NCBI GenBank assembly: GCA_021771715.1
Contig: JAETOO010000007.1
Location: 95,221-159,220, forward strand
Length of the DNA stretch: 64,000 bases
From: Oscillospiraceae bacterium
Lineage (GTDB): Bacteria; Bacillota; Clostridia; Lachnospirales; Lachnospiraceae
Reading direction: 5' to 3'
Below, piece after piece: positions 15,538 through 23,067 of the stretch. Under the pieces are notes generated by a model. The model was not told the origin of the DNA. It worked only from the letters and a program-made list of their open reading frames with translations, and ran no database searches. Positions within the stretch are counted from its first letter, which is position 1. Each line of letters begins with the position of its first letter. A program made the position numbers and the translations under genes.

Positions 15538-17085
15538 TCAGCCTACCTCCTTTGACACACATGCCGATTCCGGACCTGCAGCTTCACCAGACGCCGCATG
15601 CTCCGGGATCCGATCACACCTTTTCTCCAGGTCAGCCGGCCCCTGCCAGCTCCCGCGCGCCTGCTCGTACGCGTACGCCGCGCGGATGATCTTCTTCTCC
15701 TGGAAGCAGTCGCCGATCAGCTGCACGCCGATCGGCAGTCCCTTTGCGTCTGTGCCGCACGGCACCGACACGCCGGGCAGCCCGGCGAGGTTCACTGAGA
15801 TCGTGTAGATGTCGCCGAGGTACATCTTCAGCGGGTCCGAGAGGCTCTCTCCGAGCCGCGGCGCCGTGTTCGGCGCCACCGGGCCGAGAATCACGTCATA
15901 GTTCTCAAAGGCCCGGTCGAAGGACTGCTTGATCAGCGCCTTCGTCCGCAGCGCCTTCAGATAGTACGCGTCATAGTAGCCGGAGCTCAGCACGAACGAG
16001 CCGAGCATGATGCGGCGCTTGACCTCCTCGCCGAAGCCCTCCGAGCGGCTCCTCTTGTACATGCTGTGGAGTCCCTCATACTCCGGCGCGCGGTAGCCGT
16101 ACTTCACCCCGTCAAAGCGCGCGAGGTTCGAGCTCGCCTCCGCCGACGCGATCACGTAGTAGGCGGGGATCGCGTACTCCACCAGGCTCAGCTGAAACTC
16201 CTCGACGATCGCCCCCTTCTGCCGCAGAACATCGGCTGCCTTGCGGACCGCAGCCTCGACCTCCGGGTCCAGCCCGTCGCCCAGATAGTCGGACGGAATA
16301 CCGATCTTCATCCCCTTCACGTCGTCGACCAGCGCGGACGTAAAATCGTACGCCTCCCGCTTCACCGAGGTGCTGTCCTTTTTGTCGTACGACGCGAGCA
16401 TCTCGAGAATCGCCGCGCAGTCGGAGATGTCCTTCGCGATCGGCCCGATCTGGTCGAGTGACGAGCCGTAGGCGATCAGCCCGTAGCGGGACACGGTGCC
16501 GTACGTCGGCTTCAGCCCCGTCACGCCGCAGAACGAACCGGGCTGGCGAATCGAGCCGCCCGTGTCGGATCCCAGCGCATACGGCACCTCGCAGGATGCG
16601 ACCGCCGCGCACGAACCACCCGAGGAGCCGCCCGGCACATGCTCCGGATCCCACGGGTTCCTCGTCACGCCGAACGCGGAGGTCTCCGTCGTGCTGCCCA
16701 TCGCAAACTCATCCATGTTCGTCTTGCCGATGATCACACCGCCTGCCGCGTTCAGGTTGCACACCGCCTCCGCCGAGTACGGCGGGACAAAATTATAGAG
16801 AATCTTCGAGCTGCAGGTCGTCCGCAGCCCCTCCGTGCAGATATTGTCCTTCACCGCCACCGGGACCCCGGCGAGCGGCCCGCCAAGCGTCCCGTCATCA
16901 ATCCCTCTCTGCACTTCGTCGGCGCGGGCCAGCGCCCGCTCTCCGTCCAGCGTCACAAAGCAGTTCAGCGTGCCGTCCAGCGCAGCGACACAGTCCAAGC
17001 TCTCCTGCACGGCCTCCCGCACAGACACCTCTCTCTTCCTTATCATACGGCCCAGCTCCAGAGCCGTCCTCTCCATTCTTTTCAT
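15538..17085 (-). CDS. gatA: Asp-tRNA(Asn)/Glu-tRNA(Gln) amidotransferase subunit A
   Basis: GatA (515 residues) is the glutaminase of the complex and releases ammonia for transamidation. The amidase signature is intact: catalytic Lys in VAVKDNICTEG, the cis-Ser and nucleophile Ser region in VPGGSSGGSCAAV and GSDTGGSIRQPGSFCGV, then GLKPTYGTVSRYG. I begin at ATG 17085, which follows AGGAAAGGG; the open frame extends to 17139 but would overlap gatC. The C-terminal extension beyond residue about 490, rich in Ala and Ser, is somewhat longer than usual. It sits 20 bases after gatC and one base before gatB. Confidence 0.97.
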   Translation of the reverse strand: MKRMERTALELGRMIRKREVSVREAVQESLDCVAALDGTLNCFVTLDGERALARADEVQRGIDDGTLGGPLAGVPVAVKDNICTEGLRTTCSSKILYNFVPPYSAEAVCNLNAAGGVIIGKTNMDEFAMGSTTETSAFGVTRNPWDPEHVPGGSSGGSCAAVASCEVPYALGSDTGGSIRQPGSFCGVTGLKPTYGTVSRYGLIAYGSSLDQIGPIAKDISDCAAILEMLASYDKKDSTSVKREAYDFTSALVDDVKGMKIGIPSDYLGDGLDPEVEAAVRKAADVLRQKGAIVEEFQLSLVEYAIPAYYVIASAEASSNLARFDGVKYGYRAPEYEGLHSMYKRSRSEGFGEEVKRRIMLGSFVLSSGYYDAYYLKALRTKALIKQSFDRAFENYDVILGPVAPNTAPRLGESLSDPLKMYLGDIYTISVNLAGLPGVSVPCGTDAKGLPIGVQLIGDCFQEKKIIRAAYAYEQARGSWQGPADLEKRCDRIPEHAASGEAAGPESACVSKEVG

Positions 17086-17104
17086 CGCATTTTCCCTTTC
17101 CTGC

Positions 17105-17398
17105 CTACTCGACCGTCTTTGGCACCTGCCACGAGCCATCCTTCACCTTCGGCGCATTCTGGAGCATGCGCGCGCGGTCATCTCCGTTTGTCACGACATC
17201 CTCCCGGAACACGTTGTGCACCGGAAAGACGTGCGACAGCGGCTCCACGCCGGACGTGTCCAGCTCGTTCAATTTATCCACATAGTCCAGCATGCGGCCG
17301 ATATCCTGCTTCGCCTGCTCCCGCTCCTCCTCTGAGAGCTCCAGCTTCGCCAGAATCCCGACATACTCGATCGTCTCGTCACTGATTCTATTTGCCAT
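17105..17398 (-). CDS. gatC: Asp-tRNA(Asn)/Glu-tRNA(Gln) amidotransferase subunit C
   Basis: GatC (97 residues) is the small subunit that wraps around GatA and stabilises its contact with GatB. The family pattern is clear: [21 protein letters not shown] at the start, a middle helix with [17 protein letters not shown] and the conserved end [19 protein letters not shown]. It is first in the gatCAB operon. The pathway link is strong: a non-discriminating AspRS is encoded 2 kb upstream. Confidence 0.96.
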   Translation of the reverse strand: MANRISDETIEYVGILAKLELSEEEREQAKQDIGRMLDYVDKLNELDTSGVEPLSHVFPVHNVFREDVVTNGDDRARMLQNAPKVKDGSWQVPKTVE

Positions 17399-17563
17399 GA
17401 TTTTTTCCTCTTTCTTCTCGTTCTCTTCTGATCGGCTCTGCTATACCAAACGGCTGTCCGCCATCCGCGATTGTGGGGGCGAAGCACGGAGCAATCGACT
17501 TTCCTGCATCGTAGCGCCTGCAAAACAGACATGTAAGTTCCGCGCGCCAGGCCTACGGCTTCC

Positions 17564-18970
17564 TCAATAGCTCGGGACCAGCGTAACGCCCTGCTCCTCG
17601 CTGTAATACCCCAGGCTCACCGTCTCCCCCTCGGAAAACGGGACCCGCAGCATACTCGTGTGAAATTCCCCGTTCAGAAAGCAGTAGAACCCTGCGTTCG
17701 GGTCTTCCTCCGACGCCGTGCTCAGATGGATGTCTATCTTCTCGGAGGCCAGCCGGATATCATACACGCCAGCCGGAAACTCCTTCCCAACCTGCATTCC
17801 GTCCTCCAGCTCCACCGAAAGCGGCAGCCCCTGCGTCTCGCGGTCCCGCAGCACCGCGTCCGGGTCCACGATCCCCTTCAGTGTCAGACGCCCGCTCTCA
17901 TTCTCGACATACAGAACATCGTTCTTTTCAAGCGAGAACCGCTCCGAGTACACTCCGAACTCGCACGGCTCCTCAAAGCTCTCCCGGTACTGCCTCTGAT
18001 CCTCCGGCGAGTAGAGGCAGGCGTACCCGCCATCCCCGTCCGGCGCCGTCCAGTACACCCAGGCGGTGCCGTCTGTGCACTCCAGCTGATACGCTCCCGG
18101 CTCCAGGTCATAGCCTGCCACATAGTAGCCCGGCTCCAGCTCCATCTCCAGCAGCGTGGACTTCGCGCCCTCCCGCTCCCAGTCGACCGCCTCCGGCAGC
18201 CCTTCCTTGGCCAGGTCTATCGACTCCAGCGCCTTCCGGCTCCTCTCCTCCTCGCGCACGGCCTCTGCGCCGCCAAACGATTCCTTCATCTCCTCAACGA
18301 AATCCGTCAACTCACTCCGATGCTCCGAGGCCACACTGAGCAGAATATACAGCGCATACACAATCATAGCCAGCGCCACCGCTTTCCCTCTGCGCTTCCT
18401 TGGCACCGTTCCGGTCTGCCTCCGCTTCTTCAGCTCACGGCGGCGGCTCGCGCTGTCCGCGGCACTGCGGCCCTCTGATGCGCTGCCGCCTCCCACGACA
18501 CGACTTGCGCTCCACTGTCTCGACACGCCGCTCTGCCCCGCCGTGCGCGTGCGGCTCTCCGACGAACCGCTTCGGCTCCCCGCGCGTGCGCCGCTCTCCG
18601 ACGAACCGCTCCGGCTTCCTGCGCGGGCGCCGCTCTCCGACGAACCACTCCGGCTCCCTGCACGTGCGCCGCTCTCCGACGAACCACTCCGGCCTCCGCT
18701 GCACGTGCGACTCTCCGATGTACCGCCGCGCTCTGCAGCACCGTCCGAAGAAAACGTCTGGCGCATCCACGCGTAGGATGCGCGTTTTTTCCCCTTGTTC
18801 TCCCGGTTCAGCAGATCCTCGCAGTCGCCCTTCCGGTGGAACAGCGTCGCCTTCTCATTGTGTGTATTCAGATGATATTTCCTGTCATTTTTTGAATTGT
18901 CCAGGCCGCACTCCGTACAGCGCCCATGCTCAAGCCTGCCTCCACATAACGTACATCGCTCCATGCCCAT
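17564..18970 (-). CDS. Zinc-ribbon membrane protein with 13-residue Ser/Gly/Arg repeats
   Basis: This protein of about 468 residues is not a recognised enzyme. A short zinc ribbon opens it (RCTLCGG-RLEHG-RCTECG). A low-complexity segment near residues 85-150 contains 13-residue tandem units of the SGSSESGARAGSR type, encoded by the 39-bp array at 18551-18720. A basic stretch (RRRELKKRRQ, VPRKRRGK) leads into one membrane helix (AVALAMIVYALYILLSVA) near residue 200. The outer part, about 260 residues, is rich in Glu/Tyr and has two beta-rich repeats (LEPGYYVAGYDLEPGAY and FPAGVYDIRLASEKID). ATG 18964, 6 bases later, is an equally good start because both share GGAAGGGAG. It lies between gatC and aspS on the same strand. 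Confidence 0.7.
   Translation of the reverse strand: MGMERCTLCGGRLEHGRCTECGLDNSKNDRKYHLNTHNEKATLFHRKGDCEDLLNRENKGKKRASYAWMRQTFSSDGAAERGGTSESRTCSGGRSGSSESGARAGSRSGSSESGARAGSRSGSSESGARAGSRSGSSESRTRTAGQSGVSRQWSASRVVGGGSASEGRSAADSASRRRELKKRRQTGTVPRKRRGKAVALAMIVYALYILLSVASEHRSELTDFVEEMKESFGGAEAVREEERSRKALESIDLAKEGLPEAVDWEREGAKSTLLEMELEPGYYVAGYDLEPGAYQLECTDGTAWVYWTAPDGDGGYACLYSPEDQRQYRESFEEPCEFGVYSERFSLEKNDVLYVENESGRLTLKGIVDPDAVLRDRETQGLPLSVELEDGMQVGKEFPAGVYDIRLASEKIDIHLSTASEEDPNAGFYCFLNGEFHTSMLRVPFSEGETVSLGYYSEEQGVTLVPSY
18551..18720. repeat. 39-bp coding tandem repeat, about four copies
   Basis: CTCTCCGACGAACC recurs at 18555, 18594, 18633 and 18672, a spacing of exactly 39, with a degenerate fifth copy near 18711. 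It encodes the 13-residue repeats of the zinc-ribbon protein. The period equals that of the repeat inside dapF (28133-28327). Confidence 0.85.
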
Positions 18971-19341
18971 ATCTCCCTTCCTGTCCTGAACCGTCCCGCG
19001 CAGGTATCCTGCCTGCCGCCATCCATGCGATAGTTCTATACGACTATCTCCCTCCGGATCCATGCGCAGCAGCTCTCTGCGGTAATTCCAGTATCCGCTC
19101 ATGCGCAGATAACCTGTCTGTCAACCTTATACGATAGTCCTGCACGACTATCACCTCCGGCGGATACGCACTCCGCTCTCGCTGCGGCACGGTATCCTGT
19201 CTGCCGCCATTATACCATAGCAACAGCAAAATTGCATCCGGTACGAGAGGAAACAAAACGGTCGGAACGTTTGCCCGCAGCCTTCCACCAGTCATCCTGG
19301 AGGCCGACGCACAGGGCAGGAATCAGGAGCACTCTCCGCCG
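18971..19341. other. Leader and spacer with paired palindromes between aspS and the zinc-ribbon gene
   Basis: No convincing gene is seen. Two similar palindromes, GATAGT-(8)-ACTATC at 19029-19048 and GATAGTC-(6)-GACTATC at 19133-19152, lie 104 bases apart, each directly after CCGGAGG on the minus strand. They are part of a longer degenerate duplication that also repeats GGATACC- and CTGCGC-type blocks. They could be leader-RNA hairpins or operator sites of the zinc-ribbon gene. Confidence 0.5.
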
Positions 19342-20673
19342 CTACGGCTCCAGCCTCGAGAGGTCGCGCGGGAACAGCGTCGTCTCGCGCACGTTCTCCT
19401 CGCCGCAGAGCTTCATCGTCAGCCGCTCGAGCCCGATACCCAGCCCTCCGTGGGGCGGGAGGCCGTACTTGAAGGTGGCGAGGTACTGCTCCATGCCCTC
19501 CTCCGTCATACCGCGCGCCGCGAGCTTGTCGAGCAGCATCCGGTAATCGTGGATTCTCTGGCCCCCGGTCGTGATCTCGAGCCCGTGGAACAACAGGTCA
19601 AAGCTCAGAGTAAAGCGCGGGTCCGCCGGATCGTCCATCGCGTAGAACGGCCGCTTCTTCGACGGATAGTGCGTGACGAACACGAAATCCGCATCGTACT
19701 CTTCCTTAAAATACTGTCCGATCAGCGTCTCCTCCTCCGGCTCCAGATCGTAGGGATTCCGGATCTTCCGGCTGTACTTCCCGGCCACCAGCTCCTTCGC
19801 CCGGTCAAAGCGCACCATCGGGATCTCCTCTGTCTTTGGCAGCGTGAGGTTCAGGATCTGCAGCTCCTGCGCGTACTCCCGCTCGAGCAGCCGCATCGTG
19901 TACTGCAAAAAACCGGTCTCCATCTTCATGATGTCCTCAAAGCTGTCGATGTAGCCCATCTCGAAATCGAGGCTCGTGTACTCGTTCAGGTGCCGCTTCG
20001 TATTGTGCTTCTCCGCACGGAACACGGGGGCGGTCTCAAACACGCGGTCGTACACGCCGACCATCATCTGCTTGTAAAACTGCGGGCTCTGCGCCAGCAC
20101 CGCCGGGCGGTGGAAATACTCGAGCTTGAACACATTCGAGCCGCCCTCCGCGCCCTTGCTGCCGATCTTCGGCGTGTGGATCTCGGTAAACTGCTGGCTG
20201 TACAGGTAATCGCGGAACCCGCGGACGATCCCCTCCTGGATGCGGAACTTCGCGCGCTCGCGGACATTGCGCAGGGAAGCACTGCGGTAATTCAGCTTCG
20301 CCTCCAGCGACGTGCCGAGCTTCCACTTGCCGATCGAAAGCGGCGGCGCATCATACGGGACGGACAGCACCTTTACCTCCTTCACACGCACCTCGATTCC
20401 GTGCGGTGCGCGCGCATCCTGCTCCAGAAGCCCTGTCACCTCGACGGCCGACTCCTCGCGCAGCGCTTTCGCGTCATACTGCGTGAAGCCCTCCTCAAAA
20501 ATACACTGCAGCAGCCCGCCTCGCTTGCGCAGCACGACGAAGGAGAGCTCCCCCATGTCGCGGACCGTGTGCACCATGCCGTTGACCTTCACCTCGCATC
20601 CAAGCCTGGACGCATCCAGCAGCTCCTCAAGTTCCACAGTTTCCTTTGGTGTGACGCCTCTCAAAAATTCCAT
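19342..20673 (-). CDS. aspS: Aspartyl-tRNA synthetase, archaeal-type, probably non-discriminating
   Basis: This 443-residue class IIb synthetase charges aspartate to tRNA. The compact length, the lack of the bacterial insertion domain and the end GLGIGLERLTMKL-ENVRE-LFPRD-SRLEP match the archaeal-type family, whose bacterial members commonly mischarge tRNA(Asn). Motif 2 is FRAEKHNTKRHLNEYTSLD; the anticodon-binding OB domain covers about residues 15-110. Such enzymes supply Asp-tRNA(Asn) for GatCAB, encoded 2 kb away. ATG 20673 follows AGGAGACC; the longer frame to 20712 enters the terminator of the leader. A T-box leader with its own promoter lies directly upstream. Confidence 0.88.
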   Translation of the reverse strand: MEFLRGVTPKETVELEELLDASRLGCEVKVNGMVHTVRDMGELSFVVLRKRGGLLQCIFEEGFTQYDAKALREESAVEVTGLLEQDARAPHGIEVRVKEVKVLSVPYDAPPLSIGKWKLGTSLEAKLNYRSASLRNVRERAKFRIQEGIVRGFRDYLYSQQFTEIHTPKIGSKGAEGGSNVFKLEYFHRPAVLAQSPQFYKQMMVGVYDRVFETAPVFRAEKHNTKRHLNEYTSLDFEMGYIDSFEDIMKMETGFLQYTMRLLEREYAQELQILNLTLPKTEEIPMVRFDRAKELVAGKYSRKIRNPYDLEPEEETLIGQYFKEEYDADFVFVTHYPSKKRPFYAMDDPADPRFTLSFDLLFHGLEITTGGQRIHDYRMLLDKLAARGMTEEGMEQYLATFKYGLPPHGGLGIGLERLTMKLCGEENVRETTLFPRDLSRLEP

Positions 20674-20716
20674 ACTGGTCTCCTTCCGGTTCCGGGATTT
20701 CCCATAACACAAAGAA

Positions 20717-20995
20717 ATCCCGGAACATCATAAAATATGATATTCCGGGACGGATAATCTCTATACCCGCGGTACCACCCGCATTGCAGACATCCTCGTC
20801 TACCCCTCTTTTAGCACGTAACGTGTGCGGCGTACTGCCCTACTGTACCGGGCACAGCCCGATGCGCGTTCAGACAGTCAGCTCCGGAGTGTTCCCTATT
20901 GTCCCCTTCCCTCCATCGGCACTCTCAGTCGGTGATGCCGAATTCCTGTCGAGTTTCAGAAACAGAGTCTCCTTCAACGCTTTTCTGTGATGCAG
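20717..20995 (-). ncRNA. T-box leader of aspS with terminator/antiterminator
   Basis: On the minus strand the T-box core GGGTGGTACCGCGGG lies at 20766-20780 and is followed by a strong hairpin, CCCGGAA-TATCAT and its complement (20718-20750), then ATTTCTTT, a terminator. Stem I can be closed by GCGTT near 20978 and AACGC near 20868. The 3' side of stem I includes GGGAACACTCC, in which GAAC offers AAC (Asn) and overlapping GAA (Glu); a GACAAT nearby offers GAC and AAT. The specifier therefore cannot be fixed by eye, but Asn is plausible. Promoter: 20998-21026. Confidence 0.85.
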
Positions 20996-20997
20996 TG

Positions 20998-21026
20998 ATT
21001 CTAGCACAGAATGTTTTTGTGCGCAA
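20998..21026 (-). promoter_or_regulatory. Promoter of the T-box/aspS transcript
   Basis: On the minus strand TTGCGC (21021-21026) and TAGAAT (20998-21003) are 17 bases apart, placing the transcript start just ahead of the T-box stem I. Confidence 0.7.
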
Positions 21027-21047
21027 GGCTTTTTTTCAAATTTCCAG

Positions 21048-21075
21048 TTGTATCCTGCTTTTTATCTGGTATAAT
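21048..21075 (+). promoter_or_regulatory. Promoter of asnA
   Basis: TTGTAT (21048-21053) and a consensus TATAAT (21070-21075) are spaced 16 bases apart, with TGG before the -10 (extended -10). It is divergent from the aspS promoter, whose -35 begins only 22 bases away. Confidence 0.75.
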
Positions 21076-21130
21076 AGATGGCGATTAACCGCCGTGCCAT
21101 GCGCGGCACAGATTTTGGAGGAAGAAGGAA

Positions 21131-22141
21131 ATGGAACATTTGATTATACCAGAGGACTATATGTCCCCGCTTTCCCTTTACGATACGCAGATCGCAATCA
21201 AGACGGTCAAAGACTTTTTCCAGAGCGTACTCGCGAAGCAGCTCAACCTGCTGCGCGTCTCCTCGCCGCTCTTCGTCGATCCCGCCTCGGGCATGAACGA
21301 CAATCTGAACGGGGTGGAGCGCCCGGTCAGCTTCGACATCAAGGAGCAGACGGAGCATGGTGCCGAGATCGTCCAGTCGCTCGCGAAATGGAAGCGCTAC
21401 GCGCTCAAGGAGTACGGCTTCGCGCACGGCGAGGGCCTGTACACCGATATGAACGCAATCCGCCGCGATGAGATCACCGACAACATCCACTCGATCTACG
21501 TCGACCAGTGGGACTGGGAGAAGATCATCAAAAAGAGTGAGCGCAGCCTCGACACGCTCAAGAAGGTCGTCACCTCCGTCTACAAGGCGCTGCGCAAGAC
21601 CGAAACCTACATGTCGATCCAGTACGACTACATCGAGGAGATCCTGCCAAAGGAGATCTTCTTCATCACGACGCAGGAGCTCGAGGACCGCTACCCGGCG
21701 CTGACCCCGCACGAGCGGGAGTATGTGATCACAAAGGAGAAGGGCGCGGTCTGCCTGATGCAGATCGGCGACAAGCTCGCCTCCGGGGAGCCGCACGACG
21801 GGCGTGCGCCGGACTACGATGACTGGAAACTGAACGCGGACATCCTCGTCTACTACCCGGTGCTCGACATCGCGCTGGAGCTCTCCTCGATGGGCATCCG
21901 CGTCGACGAGGACTCCCTGATGCGCCAGCTTGCGCTCGCAGGATGTGAGGAGCGCGCCCAGCTGCCGTTCCAGAAGGCGATTCTCGAGCGCGACCTGCCC
22001 TACACGATCGGCGGCGGCATCGGTCAGTCCCGCATCTGCATGTTCTATCTGCGCAAGGCGCATATCGGCGAGGTCCAGTGCTCTCTCTGGCCGGACGAGA
22101 TCGTCCGCGAGGCGCAGGCGCACGGGATCCAGTTGCTGTAA
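21131..22141 (+). CDS. asnA: Aspartate-ammonia ligase (asparagine synthetase A)
   Basis: AsnA (336 residues) makes free asparagine from aspartate, ammonia and ATP in the cytoplasm. It has the class II synthetase-like fold without an anticodon domain. Recognisable blocks are [27 protein letters not shown], the [10 protein letters not shown] helix, [12 protein letters not shown] and the motif-3 region [24 protein letters not shown]. Length is typical. The ATG follows GGAGGAAGAAGGAA. It is divergent from aspS and gatCAB, so free asparagine synthesis and tRNA-dependent Asn formation are encoded side by side. Confidence 0.96.
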   Translation: [336 protein letters not shown]

Positions 22142-22421
22142 AAATGCACTGCAAGGGAGCGCTCCATTTCGGCGGAGACCGCTAAAAAATGAAATCAGTA
22201 TGTCATGGGAAACCACAGAGGGTGGTGCAAAACGCGGCAGAGCTGCAATGACTGGTATCTGTGCGACGGATCGCATATCAGTCGTTGTAACTGCCGGCCA
22301 TTTTGCACCACCCTCCATGCATCTCTGCGCATTTTTGTCCGCCGCAGAACAGTTTCTCTGCACGATTAACATCCCAAACAGAAAGTCAAGGCAGATTCCG
22401 CCGAGGTCAAAAATCCCCCTC
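22142..22421. other. Intergenic stretch between convergent asnA and thiE
   Basis: It holds the 99-bp inverted-repeat element at 22218-22316 and no gene. Both flanking genes point into it, so the element's stem may also serve as a transcription barrier. Confidence 0.5.
22218..22316. repeat. 99-bp inverted-repeat element, copy 1
   Basis: The termini GAGGGTGGTGCAAAA and TTTTGCACCACCCTC are exact inverted repeats, and the interior also pairs imperfectly (ACTGGTAT with ATATCAGT). A homologue of exactly the same length lies at 59602-59700, sharing both ends and inner blocks GCAGA-CTGCAA, ACTGGTA and GATC. No reading frame is evident. This looks like a miniature transposable element or a REP-like sequence. 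Confidence 0.8.
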
Positions 22422-23057
22422 TCACCACAGCCCAAGCTCCGCTGCTCTCGTCCTTATCCCGACGGCTGCCTGCCTCGGGTCCTCCGCTTTCATAATCGCG
22501 GATACCACACAGACCCCGGCAATCGGGATCCCCGCGAGCACATCCAGGTTGTCCCGGTTCAGGCCGCCGATGGCATTGACCGGAATCGGAACGGCGCTGC
22601 AGATCGCGCGAAGCGTATCTGTAGAGGTCAGGACGGTCTTCACCTTTGTGGTGGTGGGAAAAATCGCGCCCGCCCCGAGGTAATCCGCACCCTGCTCGTA
22701 CGCCTCCAGCGCCTGCGCCACGGTCTTTGTCGTCGCGCCGACGATTTTATCCCCTCCCATCAGCCTGCGCGCCGTGGCGACCGGCATATCGGACTGTCCG
22801 ACATGCACGCCCTCCGCGTCGACGGCGAGCGCCACATCCACGCGGTCGTCGATCATCAGCGGCACTTTGTAGCGCCTTGCGATGGCGTGAACCTTCTCTG
22901 CCAGATCGATGTACTCCCTTGTACTCTTTTCCTTTTCGCGAAGCTGGAGGAGCGTTGCGCCGCCCTGGAGTCCCTGCTCGACACGGTACAGAAATTCTTC
23001 CTCGCCAAAATTTGCACTGTCAGTGATAAAATAGAGCCTTGAATCAAACGTCTTCAC
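22422..23057 (-). CDS. thiE: Thiamine-phosphate synthase
   Basis: ThiE (211 residues) joins the thiazole and pyrimidine moieties to thiamine phosphate. The TIM-barrel signatures are present: LYFITDS, GGATLLQLREKEKSTREY, PLMIDDRVDVALAVDAEGVHVGQSDMP, ATTKTVAQALEAYEQGADYLGAGAIFPTTTK and VPVNAIGGLN-type VNAIGGLNRDN. I use GTG 23057 because the thiH stop codon sits in TGAGGG, which forms a ribosome binding site 7 bases upstream. An ATG at 23075 overlaps thiH but has no site. It is last in the thiS-F-G-H-E operon. Confidence 0.94.
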   Translation of the reverse strand: MKTFDSRLYFITDSANFGEEEFLYRVEQGLQGGATLLQLREKEKSTREYIDLAEKVHAIARRYKVPLMIDDRVDVALAVDAEGVHVGQSDMPVATARRLMGGDKIVGATTKTVAQALEAYEQGADYLGAGAIFPTTTKVKTVLTSTDTLRAICSAVPIPVNAIGGLNRDNLDVLAGIPIAGVCVVSAIMKAEDPRQAAVGIRTRAAELGLW

Positions 23058-23067
23058 TTTCTTTCCC

